Positions 6,640 to 15,538 of a DNA stretch of 16,815 bases are shown here, piece by piece. Each line of letters starts with the position of its first letter. Position 1 is the stretch's first letter. This DNA comes from Pseudomonadota bacterium (lineage in GTDB: Bacteria > Pseudomonadota > Alphaproteobacteria > JAAXGF01). The DNA lies in assembly GCA_022563655.1 (NCBI GenBank), contig JADFMW010000014.1:1-16815 (forward strand), read 5' to 3'. The translations under genes were made by a program, and so were the position numbers. The notes beneath the pieces are model-generated. The model did no database searches. It saw nothing but the letters and a program-made list of their open reading frames with translations, and was not told the DNA's origin.

Positions 6640-8184
6640 TCATTCGCTCCGGCGCAGCATCGCGCCCAGTTCGCGCAGGCTCGCCGCGCCGATCAGCTGG
6701 GCCGAGACGGCAAAGACCGCGAACCCGGCCACGACCAGCGCCGCCAGCGCCGCGATGCGCGGCCCGATGGCGGCGGCGAGCGGCGCGTCGAGAGCCCAAG
6801 CGATAAGCCACAGCGCCGCCGCCATGACCGCGCTGGCGATGGCCATGCGCGGCAGCCGCGAGCGCAGGCGCTCATCGATCTCGAGGAACCCGCGCCTTTT
6901 TAGGATCAGCCAAAACAGCGCCGCGTGGAGCCAGGCCGCCAGCGCCGTCGCCAGCGCGATGCCCACATGGCCGAGGGGCCAGAACAGCGCCAGGCTGAGC
7001 ACAATATTGGTGAGCACCGCGACGACCGAGACCCTGAGCGGGGTGGTTGCGTCCTCGCGCGCGAAGAAGCCGGGCGAGAGCACCTTGACCAGCACGTAGG
7101 CCGGCAGGCCGAAGGCAAAGGCGACAAGGGCGGCGGCGGTGGCGTCGGCGGCCGCCGGGCCGAAGGCGCCGCGCTCGAACAGGACGCTCACGATCGGCCC
7201 GGCGATGACCATCAGCGCCGCCGCCGCCGGCAGCGTCAACAGCAGCGAGAACTCGAGCGCCCGGGCTTGGCTGTCAAGCGCCGCCCGGGGCGCGCCGCCG
7301 CGCAGCTTGCGCGACAGCGTCGGCAGCAGCGCCGTGCCGATGGCGATGCCGACGACGCCAAGCGGCAGCTGGTACACGCGGTCGGCGTAATACAGGTACG
7401 ACACCGCGCCGTCTTGCAGCGTGGCGATGACGGTGCCGACGAGCAGGTTGATCTGCAGTACCCCCGCGGTGAGCCCGAGGGGCGCCATCAGTCTCATCAG
7501 GCGACGAATGTTGGGCGTCAGCCGTGGCCTTGGCAGCCGCAGGCGCATGCCGGCGCGGTGGCACGCTACGACCAGCCAGACGAACTGTCCGGCGCCCGCC
7601 GCGGCGACCCCCCAGGCGAGCGCGTGGCCCGGCGTCGCGCCCGCGTCGGCGAAGCCCAGGAGCGCGGTAATCAGGACGACGTTGAGCACCACCGGCGCCG
7701 CGGCGGCGGCGGCGAAGCGGTAGAGCGAGTTCAGCACGCCGCCGAGCAGCGCCACCAGCGCCATGAACAACAGGTAGGGAAAGCTCAGCCGCGCGAATTG
7801 GACCGCGAGGTCGAACTTTCCGGCCTCCTCGACGAAGCCGAAGGCAATGACGTGCATCAGCCACGGCATCGCGATCTCGGCCAGGATGGTGAACAACAAG
7901 AGGCTGGTGAGCAGCACGGCCAGCGTCTGCTCGGCGAAGGCGCGCGCGGCGGCGCGCCCGTCGGTCTCCAGATGGCGCGAGAACAGCGGCACGAAGGCGG
8001 CGGCGAACGCCCCTTCGGCGGCCAGACGGCGGAACAGGTTGGGGAGCCTGAAGGCGACGAAGAAGGCGTCGGCGACATCTCCGGCGCCGAGCACCGCCGC
8101 GATCAAGACGTCGCGGACAAAGCCGAGCACCCGGCTGAGCATGGTGTAGCCAGCGACCGTGGCGGCGGAGCGAAGCAGCGCCAT
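6640..8184 (-). CDS. murJ: Lipid II flippase MurJ (MviN)
   Basis: A 514-residue polytopic inner-membrane protein of the MATE/MOP superfamily that moves lipid II from the cytoplasmic to the periplasmic face for peptidoglycan synthesis. About 14 hydrophobic segments are spread over the full length, as expected for the family (about 510-530 residues). The N-terminus MALLRSAATVAGYTMLSRVLGFVRD is typical, and Arg18, Arg24, Asp39, Arg52 and Glu57 fall at the positions reported as important in E. coli MurJ. The later YYADRVYQLPLGVVGIAIGT segment holds another conserved arginine. The ATG at 8184 is firm from this alignment although no strong Shine-Dalgarno sequence precedes it. It lies 69 nt after glnD. 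Confidence 0.97.
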   Translation of the reverse strand: MALLRSAATVAGYTMLSRVLGFVRDVLIAAVLGAGDVADAFFVAFRLPNLFRRLAAEGAFAAAFVPLFSRHLETDGRAAARAFAEQTLAVLLTSLLLFTILAEIAMPWLMHVIAFGFVEEAGKFDLAVQFARLSFPYLLFMALVALLGGVLNSLYRFAAAAAAPVVLNVVLITALLGFADAGATPGHALAWGVAAAGAGQFVWLVVACHRAGMRLRLPRPRLTPNIRRLMRLMAPLGLTAGVLQINLLVGTVIATLQDGAVSYLYYADRVYQLPLGVVGIAIGTALLPTLSRKLRGGAPRAALDSQARALEFSLLLTLPAAAALMVIAGPIVSVLFERGAFGPAAADATAAALVAFAFGLPAYVLVKVLSPGFFAREDATTPLRVSVVAVLTNIVLSLALFWPLGHVGIALATALAAWLHAALFWLILKRRGFLEIDERLRSRLPRMAIASAVMAAALWLIAWALDAPLAAAIGPRIAALAALVVAGFAVFAVSAQLIGAASLRELGAMLRRSE

Positions 8185-8253
8185 GGGCGGCAGGTGTATC
8201 GGGTTTCGCGCGCTTAGGAAAGCGGCGGCGGGGCGCGCGCAAGCCGGCTGGCG

Positions 8254-10734
8254 CTACTCGGCGGCGGTTGCCGCGGGACGACCCGCGGCCCGGGCGGACC
8301 GGTTGGGCGGCTCGGCGAGGGCTTGGAGGAGGCGGGCGCGGATCTTGGCGAGCTTGCCCTCGTGAGTGATCTTCAGGCCGAAGACGTCCTTGACGTAGAA
8401 CACGTCGACGGCGCGCTCGCCGTAGGTCGAGACGTGCGCGGTGACGATCGAGACGCCGAGCTCGCTCAACGCGCGGGTCACGTCGTACAGCAACCCGGGC
8501 CTGTCGCGGCCGTTGACCTCGATCACCGTGTTCTGCGTGCTTGCCTTGTTGTCGATCAACACCCGCGGCTCGACCGCGAACACGGCGGCGGCGCGCCGCG
8601 GCAGGCTGCGGCGCTCGGCCAGCGCGGCGCCAAGGTCGAGCGGTCCGCCGAGCGATTGCTCGATCAGCTTGGTGAGCTGGTCCAGCTTGTCGGCCCGCTC
8701 GAAGGCCCCGCCCAGGACGTCCTGCACCCAGAAGACGTCGAGCGCCATGCCGTCGCTGGTGGTGAAAATCTTTGCGTCGACGATGCTCGCGCCGGCCAGC
8801 GCCATGGCGCCGACCACCTTCGAAAACAGGCCGTTCTGGTCGGCGGTGAACAGGGTCACCTCGGTGACCTCGCGCCGGAGGTTGACGCCGTTCTCCAGGG
8901 CGAGCGGCGCGCTCGCGCCCTCGGCGTCGCGCATCAACGCGGCGTGGCGCACGTGGGTAGCGGTGTCGAAGCTGAGCCAGTAGGGCGGGTAAAGACGCTC
9001 GAGGTGGCGCTCGACCGCCGCTTTCGGCCAGTCGGCGAGGGCGGCGCCGAGCGCGTCTTTCGCGGCCTCGACGCGCCGCCGCTTGGCCGTGGCCGCGTGG
9101 CCGCCCGACATGACCTCGGCCGCCAGGTAGTATAGCTGGCGCAAAAGCCCTCCTTTCCAGGCGTTCCACACGCCGGGGCCGACCGCGCGGATGTCGGCCG
9201 CGGTGAGCACCAACAAGAGGCGCAGGCGCTCCAGCGACTGCACGGCGGCGACGAAGTCGCTCACCGTTTTGGCGTCGTTGAGATCGCGCTTGAACGCGGT
9301 GGCGCTGAACAGCAGGTGGACGCGCACGAGCCATACGACGGTCTCGGTCTCCTCGGGAGTGAAGCCGAGGCGCCGGCCCAGCTTGAGCGCGATCTCGGCG
9401 CCGATCTCGGAGTGGTCGCCGCCGCGGCCCTTGGCGATGTCGTGCAGCAGCACCGCGAGGTAAAGCACCCGGCGCGACAGCACCTCGCCGACGATCTCGG
9501 TGGCGAGCGGAAGCTCGTCTGCGAGTTCGCCGCGCTCGATCTGGGCGAGCATGCCGATGGCGCGGATGGTGTGCTCGTCGACCGTGTACACGTGGTACAT
9601 GTCGTGCTGCATCTGCGCCACGACGCGGCCGAAGTCGGGGATGAAGCGGCCCAGTACGCCCGCCTCGTTCATGCGCCTCAGCGCCGTTTCCGGATCCTTG
9701 CGCGACGTCAGCGTCTCGACGAACAGACGGTTGGCCTCGCCGTCCTCGCGCAACCCCGCGTCGATGCGCTTGAGGTTTTGGGTGATCAGGCGGAGCGCCC
9801 AGGGATGGATGTCGAGGCTGCGCTTGTCGGCGACGTGGAACAGGCGGATCATCGCCGCCGGGTCGGCTGCGAAGGCGTCCTTGGACGCCACGGTGAGACG
9901 GCCGCCGTCGACGACGAAGCCCTCGATCTCGCGCCGGCGCAGCCCGGGCCGCGACAGGCTGAAGGGCGCGCTGCGGTGGTGCTCGGCCTCGATCGCCGCG
10001 CAGAAGATGCGCGTCAGGTCGCCGACGTCCTTGGCCACCAGAAAGTAGTGCTTCATGAAGCGCTCGACGCCGCTGGCGCCGGCACGGTCGGTGTAGCGCA
10101 TGCGGCGGCCGATCTCGGGCTGGACATCGAAGGTCAGCCGCTCCTCGGCGCGGCCGGCGAGGTAGTGCAGGTGACAGCGTACGGTCCACAGGAACTCTTG
10201 CGCCTTGGCGAACCGGGTGTGCTCCTCGGCCGTCAACACGCCGCGCTCGATAAGTTCGGCGACGCCGTCGACCCGGTAAAGGTACTTGGCGATCCAGAAC
10301 AGCGTGTGCAGGTCGCGCAGGCCGCCCTTGCCTTCCTTGATGTTGGGCTCGAGCACGTAGCGCGAATCCCCCATGCGGTGGTGGCGCCGCTCGCGTTCGT
10401 CGAGCTTGGCGCGCACGAAGGCGGGCCCCGTGCGCTTCACCACCCGGTCGGCGAAACGGCGACGCAGCGCGCCGTAGAGCGCCTCGTCGCCGGTGACGCA
10501 GCGCGCCTCGAGCAGCGCCGTGCGAATGGTCAAGTCGCGTCGGGCGCGACGGATGCACTCGCCGAGCGAGCGCGTCGCATGGCCGATCGTGTGCCCCGTG
10601 TCCCACAGCATGTAGAGCACGTACTCGACCACCTGCTCGATCCAGGGCGTCGGCTTGTTGGGCAACAGGAACAAGAGGTCGACGTCGGAGTGCGGCGCCA
10701 GCTCGCCGCGGCCGTACCCGCCCACGGCGACCAC
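8254..10734 (-). CDS. glnD: PII uridylyltransferase GlnD, 5' end disrupted
   Basis: A bifunctional uridylyltransferase/uridylyl-removing enzyme: it modifies PII (GlnB/GlnK) when glutamine is low and reverses this when glutamine is high. The frame, opened at GTG 10734, gives 826 residues. In order they contain the nucleotidyltransferase motif GGYGRGE...SDVDLL near the very start, a GlnE/GlnD-type helical linker, the HD domain (VLLHDIAKGRGGDHSEIG), and two ACT domains (TADQNGLFSKVVGAMALAG and GRDRPGLLYDVTRALSELG). GlnD is normally about 850-950 residues with some 80-100 before GGYGRGE, so the N-terminus is missing. GTG 10734 is unlikely to be the native start: GlnD-like sequence (EIVSALFEFATLTVYPKANP) continues upstream in the same frame without any start codon. 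Either a frameshift or sequencing slip occurs near 10823-10826, or the gene is damaged. The identity of the rest is certain. Confidence 0.93.
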   Translation of the reverse strand: MVAVGGYGRGELAPHSDVDLLFLLPNKPTPWIEQVVEYVLYMLWDTGHTIGHATRSLGECIRRARRDLTIRTALLEARCVTGDEALYGALRRRFADRVVKRTGPAFVRAKLDERERRHHRMGDSRYVLEPNIKEGKGGLRDLHTLFWIAKYLYRVDGVAELIERGVLTAEEHTRFAKAQEFLWTVRCHLHYLAGRAEERLTFDVQPEIGRRMRYTDRAGASGVERFMKHYFLVAKDVGDLTRIFCAAIEAEHHRSAPFSLSRPGLRRREIEGFVVDGGRLTVASKDAFAADPAAMIRLFHVADKRSLDIHPWALRLITQNLKRIDAGLREDGEANRLFVETLTSRKDPETALRRMNEAGVLGRFIPDFGRVVAQMQHDMYHVYTVDEHTIRAIGMLAQIERGELADELPLATEIVGEVLSRRVLYLAVLLHDIAKGRGGDHSEIGAEIALKLGRRLGFTPEETETVVWLVRVHLLFSATAFKRDLNDAKTVSDFVAAVQSLERLRLLLVLTAADIRAVGPGVWNAWKGGLLRQLYYLAAEVMSGGHAATAKRRRVEAAKDALGAALADWPKAAVERHLERLYPPYWLSFDTATHVRHAALMRDAEGASAPLALENGVNLRREVTEVTLFTADQNGLFSKVVGAMALAGASIVDAKIFTTSDGMALDVFWVQDVLGGAFERADKLDQLTKLIEQSLGGPLDLGAALAERRSLPRRAAAVFAVEPRVLIDNKASTQNTVIEVNGRDRPGLLYDVTRALSELGVSIVTAHVSTYGERAVDVFYVKDVFGLKITHEGKLAKIRARLLQALAEPPNRSARAAGRPAATAAE

Positions 10735-10865
10735 CGAGATGCGCTCGTCCGCCGTCGGGTTGGCCTTCGGGTAGACGGTGAGCGTGGCGAACTCGAACAG
10801 CGCCGAGACGATCTCATCGACGCCCCGCGGTCGATGATGCCGTGCGTGTCGGCGATCACGGCCAT
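10735..10865 (-). other. glnD: Displaced N-terminal part of glnD (putative frameshift)
   Basis: The GlnD frame remains open upstream to about 10821 and reads VDEIVSALFEFATL then TVYPKANPTADERISV, which matches the family consensus just ahead of the nucleotidyltransferase motif. No ATG, GTG or TTG exists in that frame. An ATG at 10865, 5 nt after the mutS TGA, starts MAVIADTHGIIDRG in a different frame. One extra G in the GGGG run (10823-10826) would fuse the two into IDRGGVDEIV and give a protein of about 870 residues. Even so, about 40-50 N-terminal residues typical of alphaproteobacterial GlnD would be absent. Confidence 0.6.
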
Positions 10866-10870
10866 AGCGA

Positions 10871-13543
10871 TCAGGTGCCCTCGCCGGCGAGAGATTTCAA
10901 ACGATAGATCAGTTCGAGCGCCTCCTTGGGCGTCAGCTCGTCGGCGTTGACACCGGCCAGGGCCTCGTCCACCGGTGATGCGCGGTCGTCGACCGCCGGC
11001 GCGCCGTGAGCGGCGCCGAACAGCGGCAGGTCGTCGGCCAGGCGCGCGAGGTCGCCGCTCTGCTCGCCATGCTCGAGCGTCCCGAGCACCTGCTCGGCGC
11101 GCGCGATCGCGGCCCCCGGCAGGCCGGCGAGGCGGGCGACGTGAATGCCGTACGAGCGGTCGGCGGCGCCCGGCGCCACTTCGTACAGGAACACCACTTC
11201 GCCGCGCCATTCCTTCACCCGCATCGTGTGGCACGCCAGCGCCGAAAGCTTCGCGGCCAGCGCCGTGAGCTCGTGGTAGTGGGTGGCGAACAGCGTGCGA
11301 GAACGGTTGACCTCGTGCAGGTGCTCGACCGTCGCCCAGGCGATCGACAGGCCGTCGAAGGTGGCGGTGCCGCGGCCGATCTCGTCGAGGATGACCAGCG
11401 AGCGCTCGCCCGCCTGGTTGAGAATCGCCGCCGTCTCGACCATCTCGACCATGAAGGTCGAGCGGCCGCGCGCCAGGTCGTCGGCGGCGCCGACGCGGCT
11501 GAACAGGCGGTCGACGACGCCGATTTGCGCCGCCTCGGCGGGCACGAAGCTGCCCATCTGTGCGAGAATGGCGATCAGTGCGTTCTGGCGCAAGAACGTG
11601 CTCTTGCCCGCCATGTTGGGCCCCGTGACCAGCCACAGCCGCCGCTCGGGCGAGAGGTCGCAGTCGTTGGCGACGAAAGCGCCCGGTCCCGCGCCGTCGC
11701 CGCCCGCCGCCAGCGCCTCGACCGCCGGGTGGCGCCCGGCGCGAACGAAGAATCCAAGGCCGCTGTCGACCGACGGGCGGGTGTAGTTGCGCTCGACCGC
11801 GAGCTCGGCCAGCGCGGCGGCGAGGTCGAGCCCGGCGAGCGCGCGCGCCGCCCCGGCGATCTCGTCGGCGCGGGCGGCGACCTCGCCGACGAGGTCCTCG
11901 AACAGCTTGAGCTCGACCGCCAGCGCCCGCTCGGCGGCGCGGCTGATCTTGGATTCGAGCTCGCCCAGCTCGACCGTGGTGTAGCGCACCGCGCTGGCCA
12001 GCGTCTGGCGGTGGATGAACTGCTCGGAGAGCGTGTCGGCGTGGGTCGGGGTGACCTCGACAAAGTAGCCGAGCACGTTGTTGTGGCGCACCTTGAGCGA
12101 GCCGATGCGGGTCTCTTCGCGGTAGCGCGCCTCGAGCCGGGCGACGAGCCGGCGGCTCTCGTCGCGCAGCGTGACGAGCTCGTCGAGGTCGGGGGCGTAG
12201 CCGGGGGCGATAAAGCCGCCGTCGCGGACGATCAGCGGCAAATCGGGCCGCAGCGCCCGGGTGAAGCGGTCGACCAGCGCGTCGTGGTGGCCAAGCGCCG
12301 TGTCGAGGGCAGCGACCGCCGCGGGCGCGGGCTGCAGCGCGGCCTTGGCCAACGCGCCGCGCAAGGCCGCGGCTTGGCCCAGGGCGTCGCGCACGGCGGC
12401 GAGGTCGCGCGGGCCGCCGCGGCCGAGCGTCAGCCGCGCCAGCGCCCTTTCGAGGTCCGGCACCCGGCGCAGGCAGGCGCGCACCTCGCCGCGCAGGCGG
12501 GCGTCGTCATGGAAGAACTGGACTGCGTCGAGCCGGCGGTTGATCGCCTCCGGGTCGGTGAGCGGCGCCGCGAGCCGGGCGGCCAGCAGGCGCGCTCCGG
12601 CCCCGCTCACCGTGCGGTCGATGACGCTGAGCAGGCTGCCGGCGCGCTCGCCCGACAGCGCGGCGGTCAGCTCGAGGTTGCGCCGCGTCGCCGCGTCGAT
12701 CCTCATGGCCGAGTCCTCGGGCGCGCGCCGTGGCGGTGCGAGCCGCGGCAGCCGACCCTTTTGTGTGAGCTCGATGTAATCGACCAACGCGCCGCACGCG
12801 CCGAGCTCGGCGCGGCCGAACTCGCCGAAGGCCTCGAGCGCCGCCACCTTGTAAAGCGCCTTGAGGCGGCGCGCGCCGGCGGCGCTGTCGAAACAGGCCG
12901 CGGGCCGCGGCGTCAGCGCCGCCTTCCACTCGGCGAACAGCTCGAAAAACGCGGGCTGCTCGAGCAGGTTGTCGGGCACGAGAAGCTCGCCCGGCTTAAG
13001 CCGCTCGAGCTCGGCGCCGAGCCCTTCGGGCGCGATCGGCTGGACGTTGAACTCGCCGGTCGAGATGTCGAGCCAGGCGAGCGCCAGCCCGCTTGCGGCG
13101 CGGGCCACGGCCGCCAGGTAGTTGTGGCGGCGGGGGTCGAGCAGAGCGTCCTCGGTCAGCGTGCCGGGGGTGACAAGGCGCACGACCTCGCGTTTGACCA
13201 GTGCCTTGCCGCCCCGCTTGCGCGCCTCGGCCGGATCCTCGACCTGCTCGCAGATGGCGACCTTGAAGCCCTTGCGCGTCAGGCGCGCGAGGTAGGTCTC
13301 GCTGGCATGCACGGGCACGCCGCACATCGGCACGTCGGCGCCGTCGTGCTTGCCGCGGCGCGTCAGCGTGATGTCGAGCGCCCTGGCGGCGGCGACGGCG
13401 TCGTCGAAGAACAACTCGTAGAAGTCGCCCATGCGGTAGAACAGCAGGCACTCGGGATGCGCCCGCTTGATCTCCAGGTACTGGACCATCATGCGGGTCA
13501 CGCGCTCGGCCGATCTCGGCGCGGCGGCCCGGGCGCGGGTCAT
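10871..13543 (-). CDS. mutS: DNA mismatch repair protein MutS
   Basis: An 890-residue MutS that recognises mismatches and small loops and recruits MutL. The mismatch-binding Phe-x-Glu is at residues 41-43 (GDFYELF). Connector, lever and clamp regions follow, and the ABC-type ATPase is at the C-terminal side: Walker A GPNMAGKS at about 641-648, Walker B SLVILDEIGRG at about 713-723, then the TLFATHYHEL histidine loop. The C-terminal tail ends ELTPKEALELIYRLKSL, typical of the family's dimer/tetramer helix. The ATG at 13543 is chosen because the 49 extra residues encoded from 13690 overlap ald and are Arg/Pro-rich shadow sequence. It begins 44 nt after ald and ends 5 nt before the ATG that may start glnD, so co-transcription is likely. 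Confidence 0.97.
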   Translation of the reverse strand: MTRARAAAPRSAERVTRMMVQYLEIKRAHPECLLFYRMGDFYELFFDDAVAAARALDITLTRRGKHDGADVPMCGVPVHASETYLARLTRKGFKVAICEQVEDPAEARKRGGKALVKREVVRLVTPGTLTEDALLDPRRHNYLAAVARAASGLALAWLDISTGEFNVQPIAPEGLGAELERLKPGELLVPDNLLEQPAFFELFAEWKAALTPRPAACFDSAAGARRLKALYKVAALEAFGEFGRAELGACGALVDYIELTQKGRLPRLAPPRRAPEDSAMRIDAATRRNLELTAALSGERAGSLLSVIDRTVSGAGARLLAARLAAPLTDPEAINRRLDAVQFFHDDARLRGEVRACLRRVPDLERALARLTLGRGGPRDLAAVRDALGQAAALRGALAKAALQPAPAAVAALDTALGHHDALVDRFTRALRPDLPLIVRDGGFIAPGYAPDLDELVTLRDESRRLVARLEARYREETRIGSLKVRHNNVLGYFVEVTPTHADTLSEQFIHRQTLASAVRYTTVELGELESKISRAAERALAVELKLFEDLVGEVAARADEIAGAARALAGLDLAAALAELAVERNYTRPSVDSGLGFFVRAGRHPAVEALAAGGDGAGPGAFVANDCDLSPERRLWLVTGPNMAGKSTFLRQNALIAILAQMGSFVPAEAAQIGVVDRLFSRVGAADDLARGRSTFMVEMVETAAILNQAGERSLVILDEIGRGTATFDGLSIAWATVEHLHEVNRSRTLFATHYHELTALAAKLSALACHTMRVKEWRGEVVFLYEVAPGAADRSYGIHVARLAGLPGAAIARAEQVLGTLEHGEQSGDLARLADDLPLFGAAHGAPAVDDRASPVDEALAGVNADELTPKEALELIYRLKSLAGEGT

Positions 13544-13587
13544 GACGACAAACGGCGCGCGGCGCCTTGCACGGCTCGCCCTCCGGC

Positions 13588-14706
13588 TCAGTCGCCCAAC
13601 GCCTCGTGGGCCGGCCGCCAGGGGAGGCCGAGGTCGCGGGCCACCGCCTCGTAGGCAACGCTGCCGCGGTGCACGTTGAGCCCGTTGCACAGATGCGGAT
13701 CGTCGAGCAGGGCCTGCTTGTAGCCCTTGTCAGCGAGCACCAGGACGAAGGGCAGCGTGGCGTTGTTGAGCGCGAAGGTGGACGTGCGCGAGACGGCTCC
13801 GGGCATGTTGGTCACGCAATAGTGCACGACCTCGTCGACCACGTAGGTGGGCTCGGCGTGGGTCGTCGGCCGGCTGGTCTCGGTGCAGCCGCCCTGGTCG
13901 ATGGCGACGTCGACGATGACCGAACCGCGCTTCATGTTGGCGACCATCTCGCGCGTGATCAAATTAGGGGTCTCGGCCCCTGGCACCAGCACCGCCCCGA
14001 CCACGAGGTCGGCTTCAGCGACGTGCTCCTCGATCGCCCTGACGGTCGAAAAGATGGTGTTCAGCGTCGCCCCGAACTGCATCTCGAGCTCCTGGAGGCG
14101 ACGCAGCGACTTGTCGATGACGGTGACCCGCGCCTCGAGGCCCATCGCCATGCGGGCGGCATTGGCGCCGACGACGCCGCCGCCGAGGATCACGACGTCG
14201 GCGGCGGCGACGCCCGGCACGCCGCCGAGCAGCGTGCCGCGGCCGCCTTGCTCCATTTCAAGGCAATGGGCGCCGGCCTGTATCGCCATGCGCCCCGCCA
14301 CCTCGCTCATCGGCGTCAGCAACGGCAGGCCGCCGGCGTCGTCGGTGACCGTCTCGTAGGCAATGGCGACGCAGCCCGATTCCAGCAGCAGCCTGGTTTG
14401 CTCGGGGTCGGGCGCGAGGTGGAGGTAGGTGAACAGAACCTGGCCCTCGCGCAGCATTTGGCACTCGCCGGGCTGCGGTTCCTTGACCTTGACCACCATG
14501 TCGGCCGTCGCGAAGACTTCGTCGGGGGCCTCGACGATCCGCGCGCCGGCCGCGATGTAGTGCTCGTCGTCGAGGCCGATCGCGTGCCCGGCGGCGGTCT
14601 GCACGACGACCTCGTGACCGTGGTGCACCAACTCGCGCACGCTCGACGGGGTCAAGCCGACGCGGTACTCGTGCGTCTTGATCTCCTTGGGTACGCCGAT
14701 CAGCAT
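13588..14706 (-). CDS. ald: Alanine dehydrogenase
   Basis: A 372-residue NAD-dependent L-alanine dehydrogenase that interconverts L-alanine with pyruvate plus ammonium in the cytoplasm; members are usually about 370 residues. Arg15, Lys75 (KVKEPQ) and His96 (TYLHLA) coincide in numbering with the substrate-binding and catalytic residues of the M. tuberculosis enzyme. The Rossmann motif ILGGGVVGANAA and the conserved VDVAIDQGGCTETSRPTTH and VHYCVTNMPGAVSRTST segments are intact. GAGGG lies 4 nt before the ATG at 14706. It follows the dioxygenase gene by 34 nt. In many bacteria ald allows alanine catabolism or ammonium assimilation; I see no linked regulator. Confidence 0.97.
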   Translation of the reverse strand: MLIGVPKEIKTHEYRVGLTPSSVRELVHHGHEVVVQTAAGHAIGLDDEHYIAAGARIVEAPDEVFATADMVVKVKEPQPGECQMLREGQVLFTYLHLAPDPEQTRLLLESGCVAIAYETVTDDAGGLPLLTPMSEVAGRMAIQAGAHCLEMEQGGRGTLLGGVPGVAAADVVILGGGVVGANAARMAMGLEARVTVIDKSLRRLQELEMQFGATLNTIFSTVRAIEEHVAEADLVVGAVLVPGAETPNLITREMVANMKRGSVIVDVAIDQGGCTETSRPTTHAEPTYVVDEVVHYCVTNMPGAVSRTSTFALNNATLPFVLVLADKGYKQALLDDPHLCNGLNVHRGSVAYEAVARDLGLPWRPAHEALGD

Positions 14707-14710
14707 GTTT

Positions 14711-14715
14711 CCCTC
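14711..14715 (-). promoter_or_regulatory. Ribosome-binding site of ald
   Basis: Minus-strand GAGGG, 4 nt before the ald ATG. It is one of the few clear Shine-Dalgarno sequences in the window and confirms the ald start. Confidence 0.7.
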
Positions 14716-14740
14716 ACATCACCGTCGCTTCGGCAAAGGT

Positions 14741-15517
14741 TCACGCAAACGAAAACGCCGCCATGCTCAGGGTGGCGTATGTGAAGCTCGCGTGCAATCT
14801 ACGCCCGCGCGCACCGGGGCCGGCGGCGCCGAGGGCGACGAGCAGCGGCAGGTAGTGGTCGGGAGTAGGGTGGTTGCGCGCCGCCTCGGGCGCCGTCTCC
14901 AGGTAATTGACAAGGTCGTCCGCGCGGCCCGCCTCGACCGCCGCCGCCAGCCAGTCGTCGAACGCTTGCGCCCAGGCCGCGGCCGGAGCATCGCGAACGC
15001 CACGCTCGCTTAGGTTGTGGGTCGCGTTGCCGCTGGCCATGACCAGCACGCCCTCGGCGCGCAGCGGGGCGAGCGCCCGCCCCAGCGCCAGGTGATGGGC
15101 GCCGCGTTCCCTCGGTTGAATCGAGAGCTGCGTCACCGGCGTCTTGGCCTCGGGATACATCAGCGTCAGCGGCACCCAGGCGCCATGGTCGAGGCCGCGC
15201 TCCGGGTCGGTGGCGCAGTCGAACCCGGCGGCGGCGAGCAGTGCTTCGGTCCGGCGCGCGAGGTCGGGCGCGCCCGGCGCCGGGTAGCGCAGGCGGTACA
15301 GCGCCTCGGGAAAGCCGTGGAAATCGTGAATGGTCGCGGGCTCCTCGGCGGCGCCGAGGCGCGGCCGGGCGGTCTCCCAGTGGGCCGAGACGCACAAGAT
15401 CGCCTCGGGCGGGTCGAGCTCGGCGCCGAGCCGGCGCAGGAAATCGGGGCACGGGCCCGGATCGAGCGCCATCGTCGGCGGGCCGTGCGAGACGAAGAGG
15501 GCGGGGAACGTGACCAT
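14741..15517 (-). CDS. LigB/DODA-type extradiol dioxygenase
   Basis: A 258-residue class III extradiol ring-cleavage dioxygenase of the DOPA 4,5-dioxygenase group (E. coli YgiD-like), probably cytoplasmic. Diagnostic segments are SHGPPTMAL (His11), CVSAHWETARP (His46), TIHDFHGFPEALYRLRYPAPG, RGLDHGAWVPLTLMYPEA, VMASGNATHNL and HPTPDHYLPLLVALGAA. The histidines of HGPP, AHW and PDHY are the likely metal ligands, and the one in LDHG or THNL a likely acid-base residue, by analogy with the family. The natural substrate is not defined by sequence: catechol-type rings are likely, but bacterial members are poorly characterised. The ATG at 15517 lies 21 nt after the flavin-reductase gene, so the two are probably co-transcribed. 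Confidence 0.93.
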   Translation of the reverse strand: MVTFPALFVSHGPPTMALDPGPCPDFLRRLGAELDPPEAILCVSAHWETARPRLGAAEEPATIHDFHGFPEALYRLRYPAPGAPDLARRTEALLAAAGFDCATDPERGLDHGAWVPLTLMYPEAKTPVTQLSIQPRERGAHHLALGRALAPLRAEGVLVMASGNATHNLSERGVRDAPAAAWAQAFDDWLAAAVEAGRADDLVNYLETAPEAARNHPTPDHYLPLLVALGAAGPGARGRRLHASFTYATLSMAAFSFA

Positions 15518-15538
15518 GGGGCGCCGCGGCGTAGCGCT

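Noticed and set aside
4925..7099. Plus-strand open frame of about 720 codons across uspA, trpS and part of murJ
   Set aside because: It spans three well-supported minus-strand genes and their gaps, with no coherent protein features.
10530..11636. Minus-strand open frame of 368 codons overlapping the mutS 3' end and glnD 5' end
   Set aside because: Most of it is out-of-frame MutS and GlnD sequence. Only its MAVIADTHGIIDRG segment after the mutS stop may be real, as the displaced glnD start.
11006..13654. Plus-strand open frame of about 880 codons opposite mutS
   Set aside because: MutS on the minus strand has every motif; the antisense frame arises from high third-position GC and lacks any family signature.
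13544..13690. 49-residue N-terminal extension of MutS
   Set aside because: It overlaps the ald 3' end and is Arg/Pro-rich; the ATG at 13543 gives the typical MutS beginning.
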